Source: Solen grandis
Lineage: Eukaryota; Mollusca; Bivalvia; Adapedonta; Solenidae
Assembly (NCBI GenBank): GCA_021229015.1
Contig: CM037784.1
Coordinates: 67,859,013 to 67,923,012, forward strand
DNA length: 64,000 bases
Direction of reading: 5' to 3'
Shown: positions 42,172-53,659 of the stretch, piece by piece
Layout of the letters: each line of letters opens with the position of its first letter
How positions within the stretch are numbered: the first letter of the stretch is position 1
Notes under the pieces: generated by a model
Told to the model about the DNA's origin: nothing
Seen by the model: the letters and a program-made list of their open reading frames with translations, nothing else
The model's database searches: none
Translations under genes and position numbers: made by a program

Positions 42172-42300
42172 AGATTAAACTTATTTATTTTACGTCGACT
42201 GGGGAAACACGCTTTTTTCAACTAATCCCGACGGGTCTTGGGTGGACCAGTACTTTGCACCTTGGAAAGTCATAAAATTTAAAAAAAAAAAGTTTGCCCG
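42172..42300 (-). mobile_element. SINE 3' part, 'TAAATAAGTTT' tail family
   Basis: TTAAACTTATTTATTTTACG on the plus strand, followed by TCGACTGGGGAAACA and CTTGGAAAGTCATAAAATTT, matches the tail of 21150-21348. Confidence 0.6.
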
Positions 42301-42376
42301 CTATTTATAGCCAATCAGTGAGCCCGAAATTTCAAATACTTGGTCTAAAATAAATACTTAAATATAAGGATAGTTT

Positions 42377-42510
42377 GTTAATTATGTTCAACGCCCCACC
42401 GACAGTATTTAAGTCATTTGGAAACAATGTCTACTTGAGACAGATTTAGTGCTGCCACACTCACAAGTTTATGGCGCCATCTCCTAATATAGCAGTGTGA
42501 CACAGTAACA
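42377..42510 (-). mobile_element. SINE 3' part, 'GACGTTAAA' tail family
   Basis: TCAACGCCCCACCGACAGTA, TTTAAGTCATTTGGAAACAA and TACTTGAGACAGATTTAGTG match 19352 and 49127. Head not present. Confidence 0.55.
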
Positions 42511-42543
42511 AGGCGGGGAAAACTCTAAATTATTCAGTGTCTA

Positions 42544-42622
42544 TTAAGAGAGAATTTTACAGCTAAGAAGCCGACACTCGCTACGCTCGTTCTGGCTTCT
42601 TAACTGTTAAATTCCCTCTTAA
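42544..42622. repeat. 29-bp-arm hairpin with GC-rich loop
   Basis: Arms 42544-42572 and 42594-42622 pair at 26 of 29 positions. The loop GACACTCGCTACGCTCGTTC T is GC-rich. Both outer ends are TTAA. It belongs with 58325-58402 and 63079-63159. Confidence 0.8.
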
Positions 42623-42629
42623 TTAACAC

Positions 42630-43517
42630 TAACTATAACATATTTTTTTCTACATCAAGACCTTCTCGCGGGTTTTTCTATACAAGTTATTTTTAAAATT
42701 TGAAAAAATACAAGCATTTCATTGAAAGACTATGTAGGACAAACTGTAACTGATATTTACACTCTCACGTTGCCAGTATAATGCCCTTTGTATGTTACAA
42801 AGGTATCGTCGAAAAATTGCTTCATTAAAAAACAAAATCAATAACGTTATAAGTATAATAAGGAAGTAGGTAACGTTTTCCATTGAAATCTTACGTAACT
42901 CCTTTCATCAGTGATATATTTTCATAAAAATGGTCTTATTTTGAGTGGAAGGGATGAATGAAGACACACACAAAAAAACACCCTTTGCCTGAGAAATCGC
43001 CCTAAAAATGTTCGCGAATTCAAAAACAGGTTTGGTCGGGATTCTCCCGTGTAAAAACTATAGAAAAACTAAAGCCACTATGTCAGTGTTGAATTGTATG
43101 AACAGATACTGATAAAGTAACACATGAATCTAAAATAAATACATTTTATTTCATTTTCTTATCTTATGCTTTTTTAAACATTAACATGAATCGACCTTGA
43201 CTATTGAACAGCTACGTTTCAACTGCGGATTCTCTCTCTTTCTTTTCTCGCGTTGATCACAATTTATCGTCCACATGGGATTTTTAAAAGTGTTGTAATA
43301 ATATTGATTACAGCTAACTACTTTTTATATGTTTTTTTTCGCGTTTTCTATGACGTCGTGATGACAATAATCGGATAGACAATGATGTCAACTTGTCAAA
43401 TAAATATTGATTTGACATAAACATTTGTTGCAACCCATTGAGGTAATTTGTCGAATTTCTTCTTTTATAACGTATTTTCCTGAGATAAATTTACTTACTC
43501 GGCGCTTCCGTCCGTTG
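42630..43517. other. no feature recognised
   Basis: AT-rich DNA between a hairpin and the 5.1-kb element. Confidence 0.4.
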
Positions 43518-43523
43518 TATGTA

Positions 43524-43994
43524 CAGGGCTAGGAATCAAAACTGCGTCGTACCATTCATTTTGTAAACAAAAGCCGCCATTTTGAATAGAAAAAGGTATA
43601 TTTTTGTTCATTACTGTTTCTGTAGGAATTGCATGATAACGAGATACATATATGAACACGCTACTAATTTTTCCGCTTCATATGGTGTATGCAACTTGAA
43701 AATCCATTTGAAAAACAAAAGTTATTACGAACTGAAACTTTGAACTGGAGAAGAATTTGCGAAACATTTGACAGGATACGACGCAGTTGGAATTGCTGTA
43801 TCCAGTGTTTTCTCCCTTAAACTGTATTAATACTCGTGTTTTTGCTAAATTTAAGTTACCAAATACATTTTAACGTCATGAAACAAAGTCCCATTTGAAG
43901 CAGAAAATTATTTTCAATAAAATATTGCTTTTTACAAAATGGTAAGAAGCAGCTGTATTTAAATATGGTCCGACGCAGTTGTCTTTTTGTTACA
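43524..43994 (+). repeat. left TIR of the 5.1-kb element
   Basis: Contains ACGACGCAGTT-type motifs three times (near 43540, 43778 and 43970) and matches 48164-48629 in reverse complement with small differences. Confidence 0.8.
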
Positions 43995-44819
43995 ACCTTT
44001 TCAATGTGTTTCGTTTCGACAATATGGTGCATATTTTACCAGCCCTTTCGAACGATTTCTTGTCTTCGAAGATAATTAAGGTGCACGCAGTTTCTTATAA
44101 TGTTTCTATTGCAGTACCCACTTGTATATCTGATGACCACACCGTGCTTATTAATTAGAGCTACTTTTCAGTTAAAACCCGTCTGAAGGTACTGCGGAAT
44201 AATTTTCTTTTCCTTTTTTTTAACTACATGTATATCATATTAAGAATATGAGTTTGATTGAAAACTTAAACGTAATCACGGCAATTGTATACAAGGGGAA
44301 GCTTTGGTGGGTCAAATATGACTCTTGGGCTAGCCAAGCGAACAAAAACGACAGTGCCTACTAAAGAGCATCATAATTTCATTTGTTAAGCCTTAGTTTG
44401 CAATAAGTACTGATTGTACTATACTTAGAGCTGTGTATTGCCAGGCAAGTGGCTAGACGATACATGTTGCTATACGGGACGAACGATACACGAATTCGAG
44501 ACACAAGTACTTCCAATTATACATGACCATCAGTCTCATCATCGATTACATAACTTACATACATCTTATCAATCTTCTTGTTAATGGTAAAGTTATGCCC
44601 TAGTTTCAGATGGACTGTGTTGATACATTACAATAAACGTAGAGAAGCTAGTTATTTTAATTTTAATTCAGTTCTAACTTAAACAATCGTGAATCTTCAC
44701 AATAAATAACTGTTTATTCTATGATTCACTTTTCAAGTAATTGTATATTTTAAAATAAAAATGAATCATAGTGAACAAGTCTACAAAGGCAAAGAGGTGA
44801 CATGGTCATTCTTTTTAAG

Positions 44820-45327
44820 TAGTACTATCTTGTGGGAACGAGATTGTTATCATGAGGGAACGAGATACTATCTTGTGGGAACGAGAAACTATTTTCAGGA
44901 AACGAGATACTATCTTGTGGGAACGAGAAACTATCTTCAGGGAACGAGAGACTATTTTGTGGGAACGAGAAACTATCTTGTGGGGAACGAGAAACTATCT
45001 TGTGGGAACGAGAAACTATCTTCAGGGAACGAGAAACTATTTTGTGGGGAACGAGAAACTATCTTGTGGGGAACGAGATACTATCTGTGGGAAGGAGAAA
45101 CTATCTTGTCGGAACGAGATACTATCTTGTGGGAGGAGAAACTATCTTGTGGGAACGAGAAACTTATCTTGAGGGAACGAGAAAGTTATTTTGAGGGAAC
45201 GAGATAGATATGTTGTGGGAACGAGATAGCCATCTTGAGGAAACGAGAAACTATCTTGTTGGAACGAGAAACTATCTTGAGGGAACGAGAAACTATCTTG
45301 TGGGAACGAGAAAGCTATCTTGGGGGA
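44820..45327 (+). repeat. 21-bp tandem array, plus-oriented
   Basis: About 24 units of GGAACGAGAAACTATCTTGTG and its GATACTATC variant. A 21-base period keeps every frame open, so long repetitive open frames arise (44761-45207). One frame gives the heptad ERETILW, another GTRNYLV. Several one-base slips break the frames; I do not call a gene. Confidence 0.9.
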
Positions 45328-46124
45328 TTGGCTTAACGTCGAGGGAACGTCGAGCTGTCCTTTCTTCAACACCTAGTTTCAAAAATAAAGCCAAATGAAA
45401 ATAAATTAACATTGCTTATATTTTCTTGGCACAAATTACTTTTTTCATTGTATAGTTAAAATCTAGCAAGATAATGCAAATTCTACATCCATTTGACCAT
45501 TATGTCTGAGAAACATTTGCATTCTTATGAAAACTGTTAATCAACATATTTTAAAATGAATTTTACAAAAAGAGAGATTTTATGATCCCAAGACCACGAT
45601 TCTTGCTAATGTCACAACATAGCGAGATACATATTCAGTAACAGTAAGTTTAGGCAACAACATCAACAACAAAAATCATGATGTATGTTTATATCAATGA
45701 AATGTCACTCTTTGTATTTTTCTCAAAATAACGACATATGATAATGTCGGTCCAACAAGACAAGACATTGCGTCAATTGTCCGTCTGCTTTAAGACTGTT
45801 CGTTCCCTTTAGCAAGTTAGCATTTAGTTATTTATATAACCGGATTAAAAAAAAAGACATTAACACTGCAAACTGATAATCTTTTTGTCTATTTAGACTG
45901 TATTTCCTTATAAAGTAGATTAATCGGACATGGACTTCCCTCATGTTATGAATCCTGCAAAGGTTCTACACCAAAGGAAATTAAACAATATGTTGGATGA
46001 TATCTATGGTTCGATGATATGACTCCATTCGTATATGTATATACAGATTCCGTCACTGATAATTATTATTATACTGCATTTTGGCTCATTGTGGACATCA
46101 TAGTTTGTATTCTCTTTATATTCA

Positions 46125-46127
<3 letters not shown>

Positions 46128-46163
<36 letters not shown>
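46128..46163. repeat. (GA)n microsatellite
   Basis: A GA run inside the 5.1-kb element. Confidence 0.95.
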
Positions 46164-46165
<2 letters not shown>

Positions 46166-46295
46166 ATGTATAGCTTTACAAATCAAAATTCTTGTTTTCA
46201 GCCTGTCATAAAATAAGATTCTTGGTTTTTGATTTTCTATTTTCATACATGATAGGAAAAGTGGGGGACTTTCTGTGCTAAAACAACATTATTAT

Positions 46296-46500
46296 TGATG
46301 CCTGTATAGCGTTGTGGTAACGCAGTTTGCTTCTCACCAATGCGTCCCTGGTTCGATATCCAGTCACGTACTCGAGAGGGGTACATTTGTCGCCCGTTCA
46401 AACACGTGGGTTTCCTCTGGGTTCTCCGGTTTCCTCCAAAAATAATGACCACATACGCCACCATCCGAATCATCGAGGGTGGTATTTTTTAAGTTGTAAA
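46296..46500 (+). mobile_element. tRNA-derived SINE with 'GGTTTCCTC' body, nested in the 5.1-kb element
   Basis: TGTATAGCGTTGTGGTAACG (box A region), CCTGGTTCGATATCC (box B), then GTGGGTTTCCTCTGGGTTCT and CCGGTTTCCTCC. The GGTTTCCTC..GTTCTCCGGTTTCC body is known to me from several marine-animal SINEs. Confidence 0.65.
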
Positions 46501-46783
46501 AATTGTTTCGTAATCGATATAAAATAAAAATAAAGTTTAAACTATTATATACGAAACATTTTATATTGAAAATCTATTGCCCCAAATATGGAACAATAGC
46601 AAAATAAACAAGAAATCGTCCCGCAGAACGACCAGTCTTGTCGAAAGATATGTCAAATATCTAATACTTAGGAGATGTGTGTGTAGTGTCTAACAGTCTG
46701 TTGTCAAAACATCATTGAATTTAGGGGTATTTCTTTTCGTTTCACCATGACTATTGACCACCAAAATCAATTTGACAACCAGA

Positions 46784-47430
46784 TAGTTTTTCGTTCCCAC
46801 AAGATAGTATCTCGTTCCTAAAAATATTTTCTCGTTCCCTCAAGATAGTATCTCCTTCCCACAAGATAGTTTCTTCTTCCCCCAAGATAGTATCTCGTTC
46901 CGACAAGATAGTATCTCGTTCCCCAAGATAGTTTCTCGTTCCCACAAGATAGTATCTCGTTCCGACAAGATAGTTTCTCCTTCCCACAAGACAGTTTCTT
47001 CTTCCCCCAAGATAGTATCTCGTTCCGACAAGATAGTATCTCGTTCCCCCAAGATAGTTTCTCGTTCCCACAAGATAGTTTCTCGTTCCCTCAAGATAGT
47101 ATCTCGTTCCCACAAGATAGTATCTCGTTCCCATAAGATAGTTTCTCGTTCCCATAAGATAGTTTCTTCTTCCCTCAAGATAGTATCTCGTTCCGACAAG
47201 ATAGTTTCTCCTTCCCACAAGATAGTTTCTCGTTCTCACAAGATAGTTTGTCTTTTCTCGTTCCCACAAGATAGTTTCTCCTTCCCACAAGATAGTATCT
47301 CCTTCCCACAAGATAGTTTCTCCTTGCAACAAGATAGTTTCTCCTTTCCACAAGTTTGTCTTTCTCGTTCCCACAAGATAGTTTCTCGTTCCCTCAAAAT
47401 AGCTATCTCGTTCCCACAATATAGTTAGGT
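46784..47430 (-). repeat. 21-bp tandem array, minus-oriented
   Basis: About 30 units, the same sequence as 44820-45327 in reverse complement. It opens a 240-codon minus frame (46751-47473) and a 126-codon one (46840-47220) made of GTRNYLV or ERETILW heptads. With the other array it could form a stem of about 500 bp. Confidence 0.9.
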
Positions 47431-48163
47431 AAATATTTGATAAAACTTGGTTGAAAAGAGAGAATTTGAACAAAAAGATGTGTCAATGGTTTGCGAATCT
47501 GGTGAATATTCGTGTTCGAATTTCAAAATGATATCAAATGATATGATATCTCTCGAGAGTTCGGGTGTTCTAATTATACTTCGCAAACGTGCTGACTGGT
47601 ACTTTATGTATCATGGACATTTTTAAAGTGTACTATTTGGTATTAACTTAATAGGATTAAATGACAGTCAGATAATAAAATAAAATGTATACGTATGAAT
47701 TGTATTCATAAAATAAGTATTTCCTATTTAAATGTGGGAAAAGTTTCGCTTGCTTATCGAGTCTAGTTTCGTATACATGTAATTCCAAAATAATAATTTA
47801 AAACATGTAGCGATAATTTATATGATTTAGACTTAGTTTAAGTATAACTGATAAATGAGAGATGTTTTACGTTCGTTTTCACAGTTTGAAATAAATTAAA
47901 TAATCACAATAAGGTACATGTATACGATACATAAAAAGTGCTGCTTTAAATTAAACGACACATGGTATTCATGGTAAAACGAGGAATAATTATGGTGCAT
48001 TTGCAATGTTGCATGTGACAATATACAGTTAATGGAAGTTTAAATAGAACACGCAAATAGAGTTTAAAAATAAATAAATCCTTCAATTTCACAGATTTCA
48101 TGCCTTTAATCAAACGAAATGGTGCGATTTATGAGAATTTACAACCAGCCAGGACAGCTGAAA

Positions 48164-48629
48164 CAAAAAGGCAACTGCATCGTACCATATTTAAATGCAA
48201 CTGCGTCTTAGCATTTTGTAAAAAGCATTGTTTTATTGAAAAATAATTTTCTGCTTTAAAAGGGACTTTGTCTCATGACGTGAAAATGTATTTGGTAACT
48301 TAAATTTAGTAAAAACACGAGTATTAATACATTTTAAGGGTGAAAACGCTGGATACAGCAATTCTAACTGCGTCGTATCATGTCAAATGTTTCGCAAATT
48401 CTTCTCCACTTCGAATTTTCAGTTCGCTATAACTTTTGTTTTTCAAAATGAATTTTCAAGTTGCATACACCAAATGAAGCAAAGAAATTAGTAGCGTGTT
48501 CATACATATATCATGTTATCATGCAATTCCTACAGAAACAGTAGTGAACAAAAATATACCTTTTTCTATTCAAAATGGCGGCTTTTGTTTACAAAATGAA
48601 TGGTACGACGCAGTTTTGATATCTAGCCC
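48164..48629 (-). repeat. right TIR of the 5.1-kb element
   Basis: Mirror of 43524-43994, ending ACTGCGTCG/CGACGCAGT, then GATATCTAGCCC. Confidence 0.8.
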
Positions 48630-48673
48630 TATGTAGGAGACATAAAACCATTGAACCACGTGTAGGTCAGTAG

Positions 48674-48977
48674 CGTCCCCATTGGCCGAGTGGTTAGAAT
48701 GTCCGCTTTGGGAGCGGGAGGTTGTGGGTTCGATCCCCGGCCGCGACATACCAAAGTCGTGAAGGAATAGTTCTGGTGTAGGTCCCTTGCTTGGCACTCA
48801 GCATATAAGGTAGTTCCAGGATTGTTTGGCCCTGTGTCAGGATATTTTGACTGGCCATGACGTTATACTGCGGTGTGGCAGCATTTTATCTTTCTCGAGT
48901 AGACATAGTCTCTAAATTGCTGAAAAACTGGGTCGTTAAACCCAATATAAACAAACAAACAAACAAACAATCAAACA
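48674..48977 (+). mobile_element. full-length tRNA-derived SINE with TSD
   Basis: Head GTCCCCATTGGCCGAGTGGT TAGA (box A) and GTGGGTTCGATCCCCGG (box B), with the Leu/Ser-like TGGCCGAGTGGTTAGA. A body of about 170 bases follows and the tail is GGGTCGTTAAACCCAATATA then (CAAA)n. TGTAGGTCA occurs just before the head (48661-48669) and right after the tail (48978-48986), a target duplication made by LINE machinery. It is the best-preserved copy and the reference for the truncated copies at 19352, 42377, 49127 and 62066. Confidence 0.8.
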
Positions 48978-49126
48978 TGTAGGTCATATAACTATCGATT
49001 ATTTATATTATAGGACACTTACAAAGACATGCTTCATTTTGGATTGGCGTTACAGGTCATCACCTTCTTTAAGTATCAACGCAATATAAACACAAAAGAG
49101 AGATTAGAATAAAATGCGATAATGCT

Positions 49127-49265
49127 TAATGTGTTTTACGTCTCTCGTAGCTTCAAAGAGAACGGTAATGTACCGCCGACAGCATTTCAGTAACTTGGAG
49201 ACGATGTATACTTGAGACAGATATCGTGCTGCCAAACCGCAGTATCACGCCATAAACATGTGGCA
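49127..49265 (-). mobile_element. degenerate SINE copy, 'GACGTTAAA' family
   Basis: CCGACAGCATTTCAGTAACT, TGGAGACGATGTATACTTGA and GACAGATATCGTGCTGCCAA match the body in reverse. Confidence 0.55.
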
Positions 49266-49439
49266 TATACTACTTTTTTTACATTATCCTATAACACATA
49301 GGCAACCAGACCTAGAGCCACGCTTATATGCGAGTATCGCCCATATTTCAAGCCATGATTATCCGAACATCGCAAATAATTCGATGAAAAGTCCATGTCC
49401 CATTGTGGATAAAGAGACTGCATGTCACAGTGTTGAAAA

Positions 49440-49570
49440 AGAACAAGAACAGATATAGTGATGCCACTCTGCAGTATTACGCCGGCAAGATACCAGGCCC
49501 ATTTACATTATCCTGACACCGGACCAAACAGTCATGGAAACTCCCCTTAGCTGCTGAGCGCCTAGCAAGG
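49440..49570 (-). mobile_element. second degenerate SINE copy
   Basis: ACAGATATAGTGATGCCACT, CTGCAGTATTACGCCGGCAA and GCTGAGCGCCTAGCAAGGAA resemble the middle of the same SINE; it lies 170 bases after the previous copy. Confidence 0.5.
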
Positions 49571-49848
49571 AAGCTCATTTTGGTTTATATTCACAATCAC
49601 AAACAATAAACTTACACCAATCCCAACGCGTACTCCATTCTCTGCCCTCGTTTCCCTCTCCCTTAACTAATGCGCATTTTAATCACCCATTTTGTCTGCA
49701 AAATGGACTCCCAGTAAAAATTATTCAAGAGAAAAAAACCCAAAACATTAAATCCATATGATCAGCATGACCAGCGTATTAAAGTTGGTATAAAATCAGC
49801 ATGTTTATCCCCCTTTAAACCATAGAATACGACGATATTCACTTTCCA

Positions 49849-50563
49849 TACACTGTAAAAATAAACCGTAATTTTAGTTCAGTTTTACGGAATTTATTTA
49901 ACGGAATAAGACCCTACATATCCATTACAGATTTTGATAGTTAAATATATTGCATTGTGGGTAAAACAGTTAAAACGCGGTAGACTGGTAATTATTTCTT
50001 TCTTTTTTTTTGTTTAGATCGAATGGAGGGATTTTTCTCGATCTGTTTCTATTTATCTGAAAAAATGTACTAAAGGCGAATCGAACTGATCGCCTGCATT
50101 ATTCATTAAATGGTAATGGAGTGCATTTTTTTTTTAACGATGAGCAATATTATTAAAAACTTGCAATTTCGTTTCGTAGCATATGCGCTTAGACATTACC
50201 CCACCTACCGTCTTTTGCTTGCCATGTTGACTTTTGAAAAAAATTATAATTGGTATTAATTGATGAACCTGTATATAAAAAGTATTTACACATTGCATTG
50301 TTTATGTATCCTTCGGAATACTGCTAGGACCATAGTAGTTTCCAGAAACCATCGGTAATTAAAAGGCCTAATGTCCCGTGAAATTTTACGGATAAAATGT
50401 CCGGCAGCTGGTTTCCAGAACAATCCCGTAAAACCACGGTCCACCTGTACCGTTGTTGCGGTGAGGCATACTTACAGTTGGTCCGTAATTTTACGGGATT
50501 GTACTGGAAATCAGCTGGCGGGTATTTTCCCGTGAAAAGTTTACGGATTTTTTTTACACAGTA
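49849..50563. mobile_element. ~700-bp MITE with 'CTGTAAAAA..CCGTAA' ends
   Basis: Left CACTGTAAAAATAAACCGTA and right, in reverse complement, CTGTGTAAAAAAAATCCGTA form imperfect inverted ends. TTTTACGG motifs recur inside (about 49895, 50388, 50425, 50490). No transposase. Confidence 0.5.
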
Positions 50564-50569
50564 CATTTC

Positions 50570-51705
50570 CTTTGTTCTTCTTATACTTTTAAAATGCGTT
50601 GAACATGCTAATTAGGAACACAAAGCGACACTTCAAATGCACCAACACCGAGGCTGTAATAAATTTTCGATAAATTTAGTAAAAATGAGGTTGTTAACAT
50701 CACTGATTGTCACACTCAACACGACGTCAATTACTGGTGTAAATGCTCCAGCAAATTTATAGAAGTTACTGTTTATGAGTCTGCTCTTCGATGCAAGCTT
50801 GTCAATTAGCTCTTCTGGAATAAAGGTTGTGGCTTTGCAAATTATTGCTCTTGACTACCTTTTACGAAAGCTAGTAGATTCGTTGGAAAGTTCCAATGGT
50901 TTCAGCTTTTGTTGACCTGGGAATGGCGACCTCGCCGTCGTTGTCATGCAGCAAGGCACAGGCTCTTAGTAAAAATAACTGCGATCGGAATGAAATGGTC
51001 TATATATTAACACACTCATTAAATTATACCTGGAGCCTCAATCATTTTTCATATTTCATCTTATTAAATAACTAAACAAATTAAATGAAAGATTCAACGT
51101 TTACAGTTACCTTTTTATTTTAAAGAGATAATATGTATTTTTAGCCATAAGATATGGCGATACGAATCGCAATATACTCCCGGTCGTCTTGATAATAAAA
51201 CTCTTCTTAAAATACATGAAGTGGTTGCCAGCTTTATACACCAGACACGGAGATTTGAGTGACAATTGTTTTTCTTGTTTTTCTTCCCCCCCCCCCTTTC
51301 TTTCTATAAATTTATACATTTCATTCTCTATAATATTCTCTCTAATGAATAACGTTAGCTATGAACATTTATAATAGATACATACTCTAACATAGTTATT
51401 TGTCATTTCAATAACATCTTCTTCTACTCATATTGGTTACATGTTGTACCATTACATATATATTAAGTTTGTATTAGATTTGCTATTTTGTAACCATAAC
51501 TTTGAAATTTATTATAAAAACATTTTAGTATAAAAACATGTCATAATGTATGCAATGCTTTAAATTTGTCATATACTATGTATGCATGACCTGTAAAAGG
51601 AGAGAACTCACATAGGCTATTAGCCTGTTGTTCAATCCTATTCATACTTGAATAAAATATGTATTAAATTAAATATACTCCCGGTATATCGCGATTCTAG
51701 TGACA
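50570..51705. other. no clear gene; unrecognised minus-strand open stretch
   Basis: On the minus strand about 50860-50630 is open for about 72 codons without a start (contains FIPEELIDKLASKSRLINSN and GAFTPVIDVVLSVTISDV). I do not recognise it and see no splice support. The rest is AT-rich. Confidence 0.3.
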
Positions 51706-51713
51706 CCCATACC

Positions 51714-52180
51714 TAGTGATTGGAATCAGTCGAAAAAATATTCGTCGATTAATCAGAGACAAAAGTCACTGATTAATTGATTAATCATGATTAAATACCA
51801 AATATACCATGTTTGGAGTAAATGCCTATTAAAACTCTCTTACTGTACAACATGAAAATAAAGTATTCTGTATTATATAGATTATATAGATATGTATTAG
51901 GTATAGATGTTAATTTCTCAAATATTCAAATACATATATAAACATTGAACCGAGATAAAGTATAAGAGGTTACAACCAGAGGCCAACGATGTGCAAAGTG
52001 CAACTTTGCAAGTATCAATTTATCAAATTAATGAAATTATCCAATCAGATGCGCGTTGAAATATTAACAACACCCCCTTTTTTGGTCAATAATTCAACGA
52101 ATTATTTTCGTCGTCATCGTCACGTCAACCAGTAGCTCGTCACTGATTCGTTGACTTTATGATTAATCAGCTCACCACTA
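51714..52180. mobile_element. hAT-type MITE with 8-bp duplication
   Basis: CCCATACC precedes (51706-51713) and follows (52181-52188) the element, an 8-bp target duplication as in hAT. Ends: TAGTGATTGGAATCAG at the left and TAGTGGTGAGCTGATTAATC (reverse complement) at the right. GATTAATC and TCAACGAAT motifs recur inside. No coding capacity. Confidence 0.7.
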
Positions 52181-52189
52181 CCCATACCT

Positions 52190-53310
52190 AGTAAAAGGCA
52201 TAACTCTAGCTTGCATTTTTCTCACTTCCATATATATTTTCGACGGAGTTAATGCCCTTGGACTGCGAAACCAGACTGCATGGCATTCATATTGTACGGA
52301 CATTCTAGTATTTTGTTAGATACATTGACATAAAGTAAATTTGAACTGATATAAAAGTTTGTAAAATATTGGTTGATGGTTTCGGAATCCTTGTCAATGT
52401 TATATATTATCAATTTGTTTGTTGTTGTCATTTATACGTTGGAACCCATGCAGCTGGGTCTACAGCAATACATTTCAATTAATGAAAAATAATTGGAGCA
52501 CAGCTTCAAAAAATGAATTAAAATTATTTTTATTATTTATTTGTTCATAATTATTTACAAGTTTTAACGAACAACCGGTAAAAAATACTTTTTTTCGTAG
52601 TTTGGGCTATTACGGTTGCAAAAAAACACTGTTTTTCGTCACTTCCTCTAAAAAATCAGGTAAAACTTATCTATGGCGTTCTAAAAAAGGAAAAGAAAAA
52701 TACCGCTACGGTCTTGACAACGTACTGATTATCGTTCCGAACCATATATCGCGATAAACTGTGAATATCTGCATACCAAAATAGTAGAAAAAAATCTTTT
52801 TAACAACATAACAAACTTCATTATATTACATATAAAACATGAAACGAATGTCAAATATTCCCAATCTAAAGTTGGAATACTTTAAAATCATATATTTTCG
52901 ATGACATTTAATTTCGGTGATTATGTATTAAAGGGAATTTGTATTCGTTGCTACATGTTTTAGAAAACACGATGTTTACGAGACGGTTTTCGAGAGGAAA
53001 AAACTCTCCATGAATTCGACGACAATTAATCTCCCTCGATTACTGTGTAATAATAGTACACCTGTTCCTGTCGCTTCTGATTCAAGTTCAAGTTGAAGTA
53101 TGGTCAAGAGACGGTATGATAAAAAATAAAAAGACAAAATCAATTCAATTGACGCAATTTGTGGTGAGCTGCAGCTTGTTTCGAAGAACGAAAACAAAAT
53201 TTAATCTGTCTCAATCTATTTCCATATGTCTTGTATCATATATCTGATAAACTCTCAAGCAATTAAACCATTCTCCGGAAATTCAGTCGCAGTGTCAGAG
53301 TCCGATATAA
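52190..53310. other. no feature recognised
   Basis: AT-rich DNA without a supported coding frame or repeat. Confidence 0.4.
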
Positions 53311-53316
53311 GGGTCG

Positions 53317-53465
53317 TCCCAATAATTCATACACCGACACATGAGGGTTGACCCAATAACTCATACACCGACACATGAGGGTTGACCAACAATTCACACA
53401 CCGACACATGAGGGTTGACCCAATAATTCATACACCGACACATGAGGGTTGACCCAATAATCCAT
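53317..53465. repeat. 34-bp minisatellite, about 4 copies
   Basis: CACCGACACATGAGGGTTGA CC plus CAATAATTCATA repeats with ATGAGG starts at 53341, 53375, 53408 and 53442. Confidence 0.85.
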
Positions 53466-53633
53466 TCACTGAAGCTGTGTAAAAAACTAAATTCGAAGTC
53501 ATCTTTTATCAATGTAAGCATGCTGACAAATGTCCTGGCAACGTTTCTGAAACAATATCTACTGTCAAACCGGTGTGAACAGCGACCTGTATATACCAAC
53601 CGACATGTACAAAGTAGACAACTGTACTCAGCA

Positions 53634-53658
53634 GAGAGAGAGAGAGAGAGAGAGAGGG
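53634..53658. repeat. (GA)n microsatellite
   Basis: A short GA run. Confidence 0.9.
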
Positions 53659-53659
53659 A

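Larger units (their letters stand above)
43524..48629. mobile_element. 5.1-kb inverted-repeat DNA transposon with inner inverted arrays
   Basis: Terminal inverted repeats of about 470 bases (43524-43994 and 48164-48629) begin GGGCTAG..ATCAAAACTGCGTCGTACC. Both flanks carry TATGTA (43518-43523 and 48630-48635), part of a probable target duplication. Inside, two arrays of one 21-bp unit face each other in opposite orientation (44820-45327 and 46784-47430). The middle has no transposase and carries a SINE, so the element is non-autonomous. The CAGGG start and a 6-8-bp duplication would fit hAT, but this is inference. Confidence 0.75.

Noticed and set aside
50630..50860. Start-less open minus-strand stretch of about 72 codons
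   Set aside because: Protein-like in part, but unrecognised and isolated; kept only as a note.
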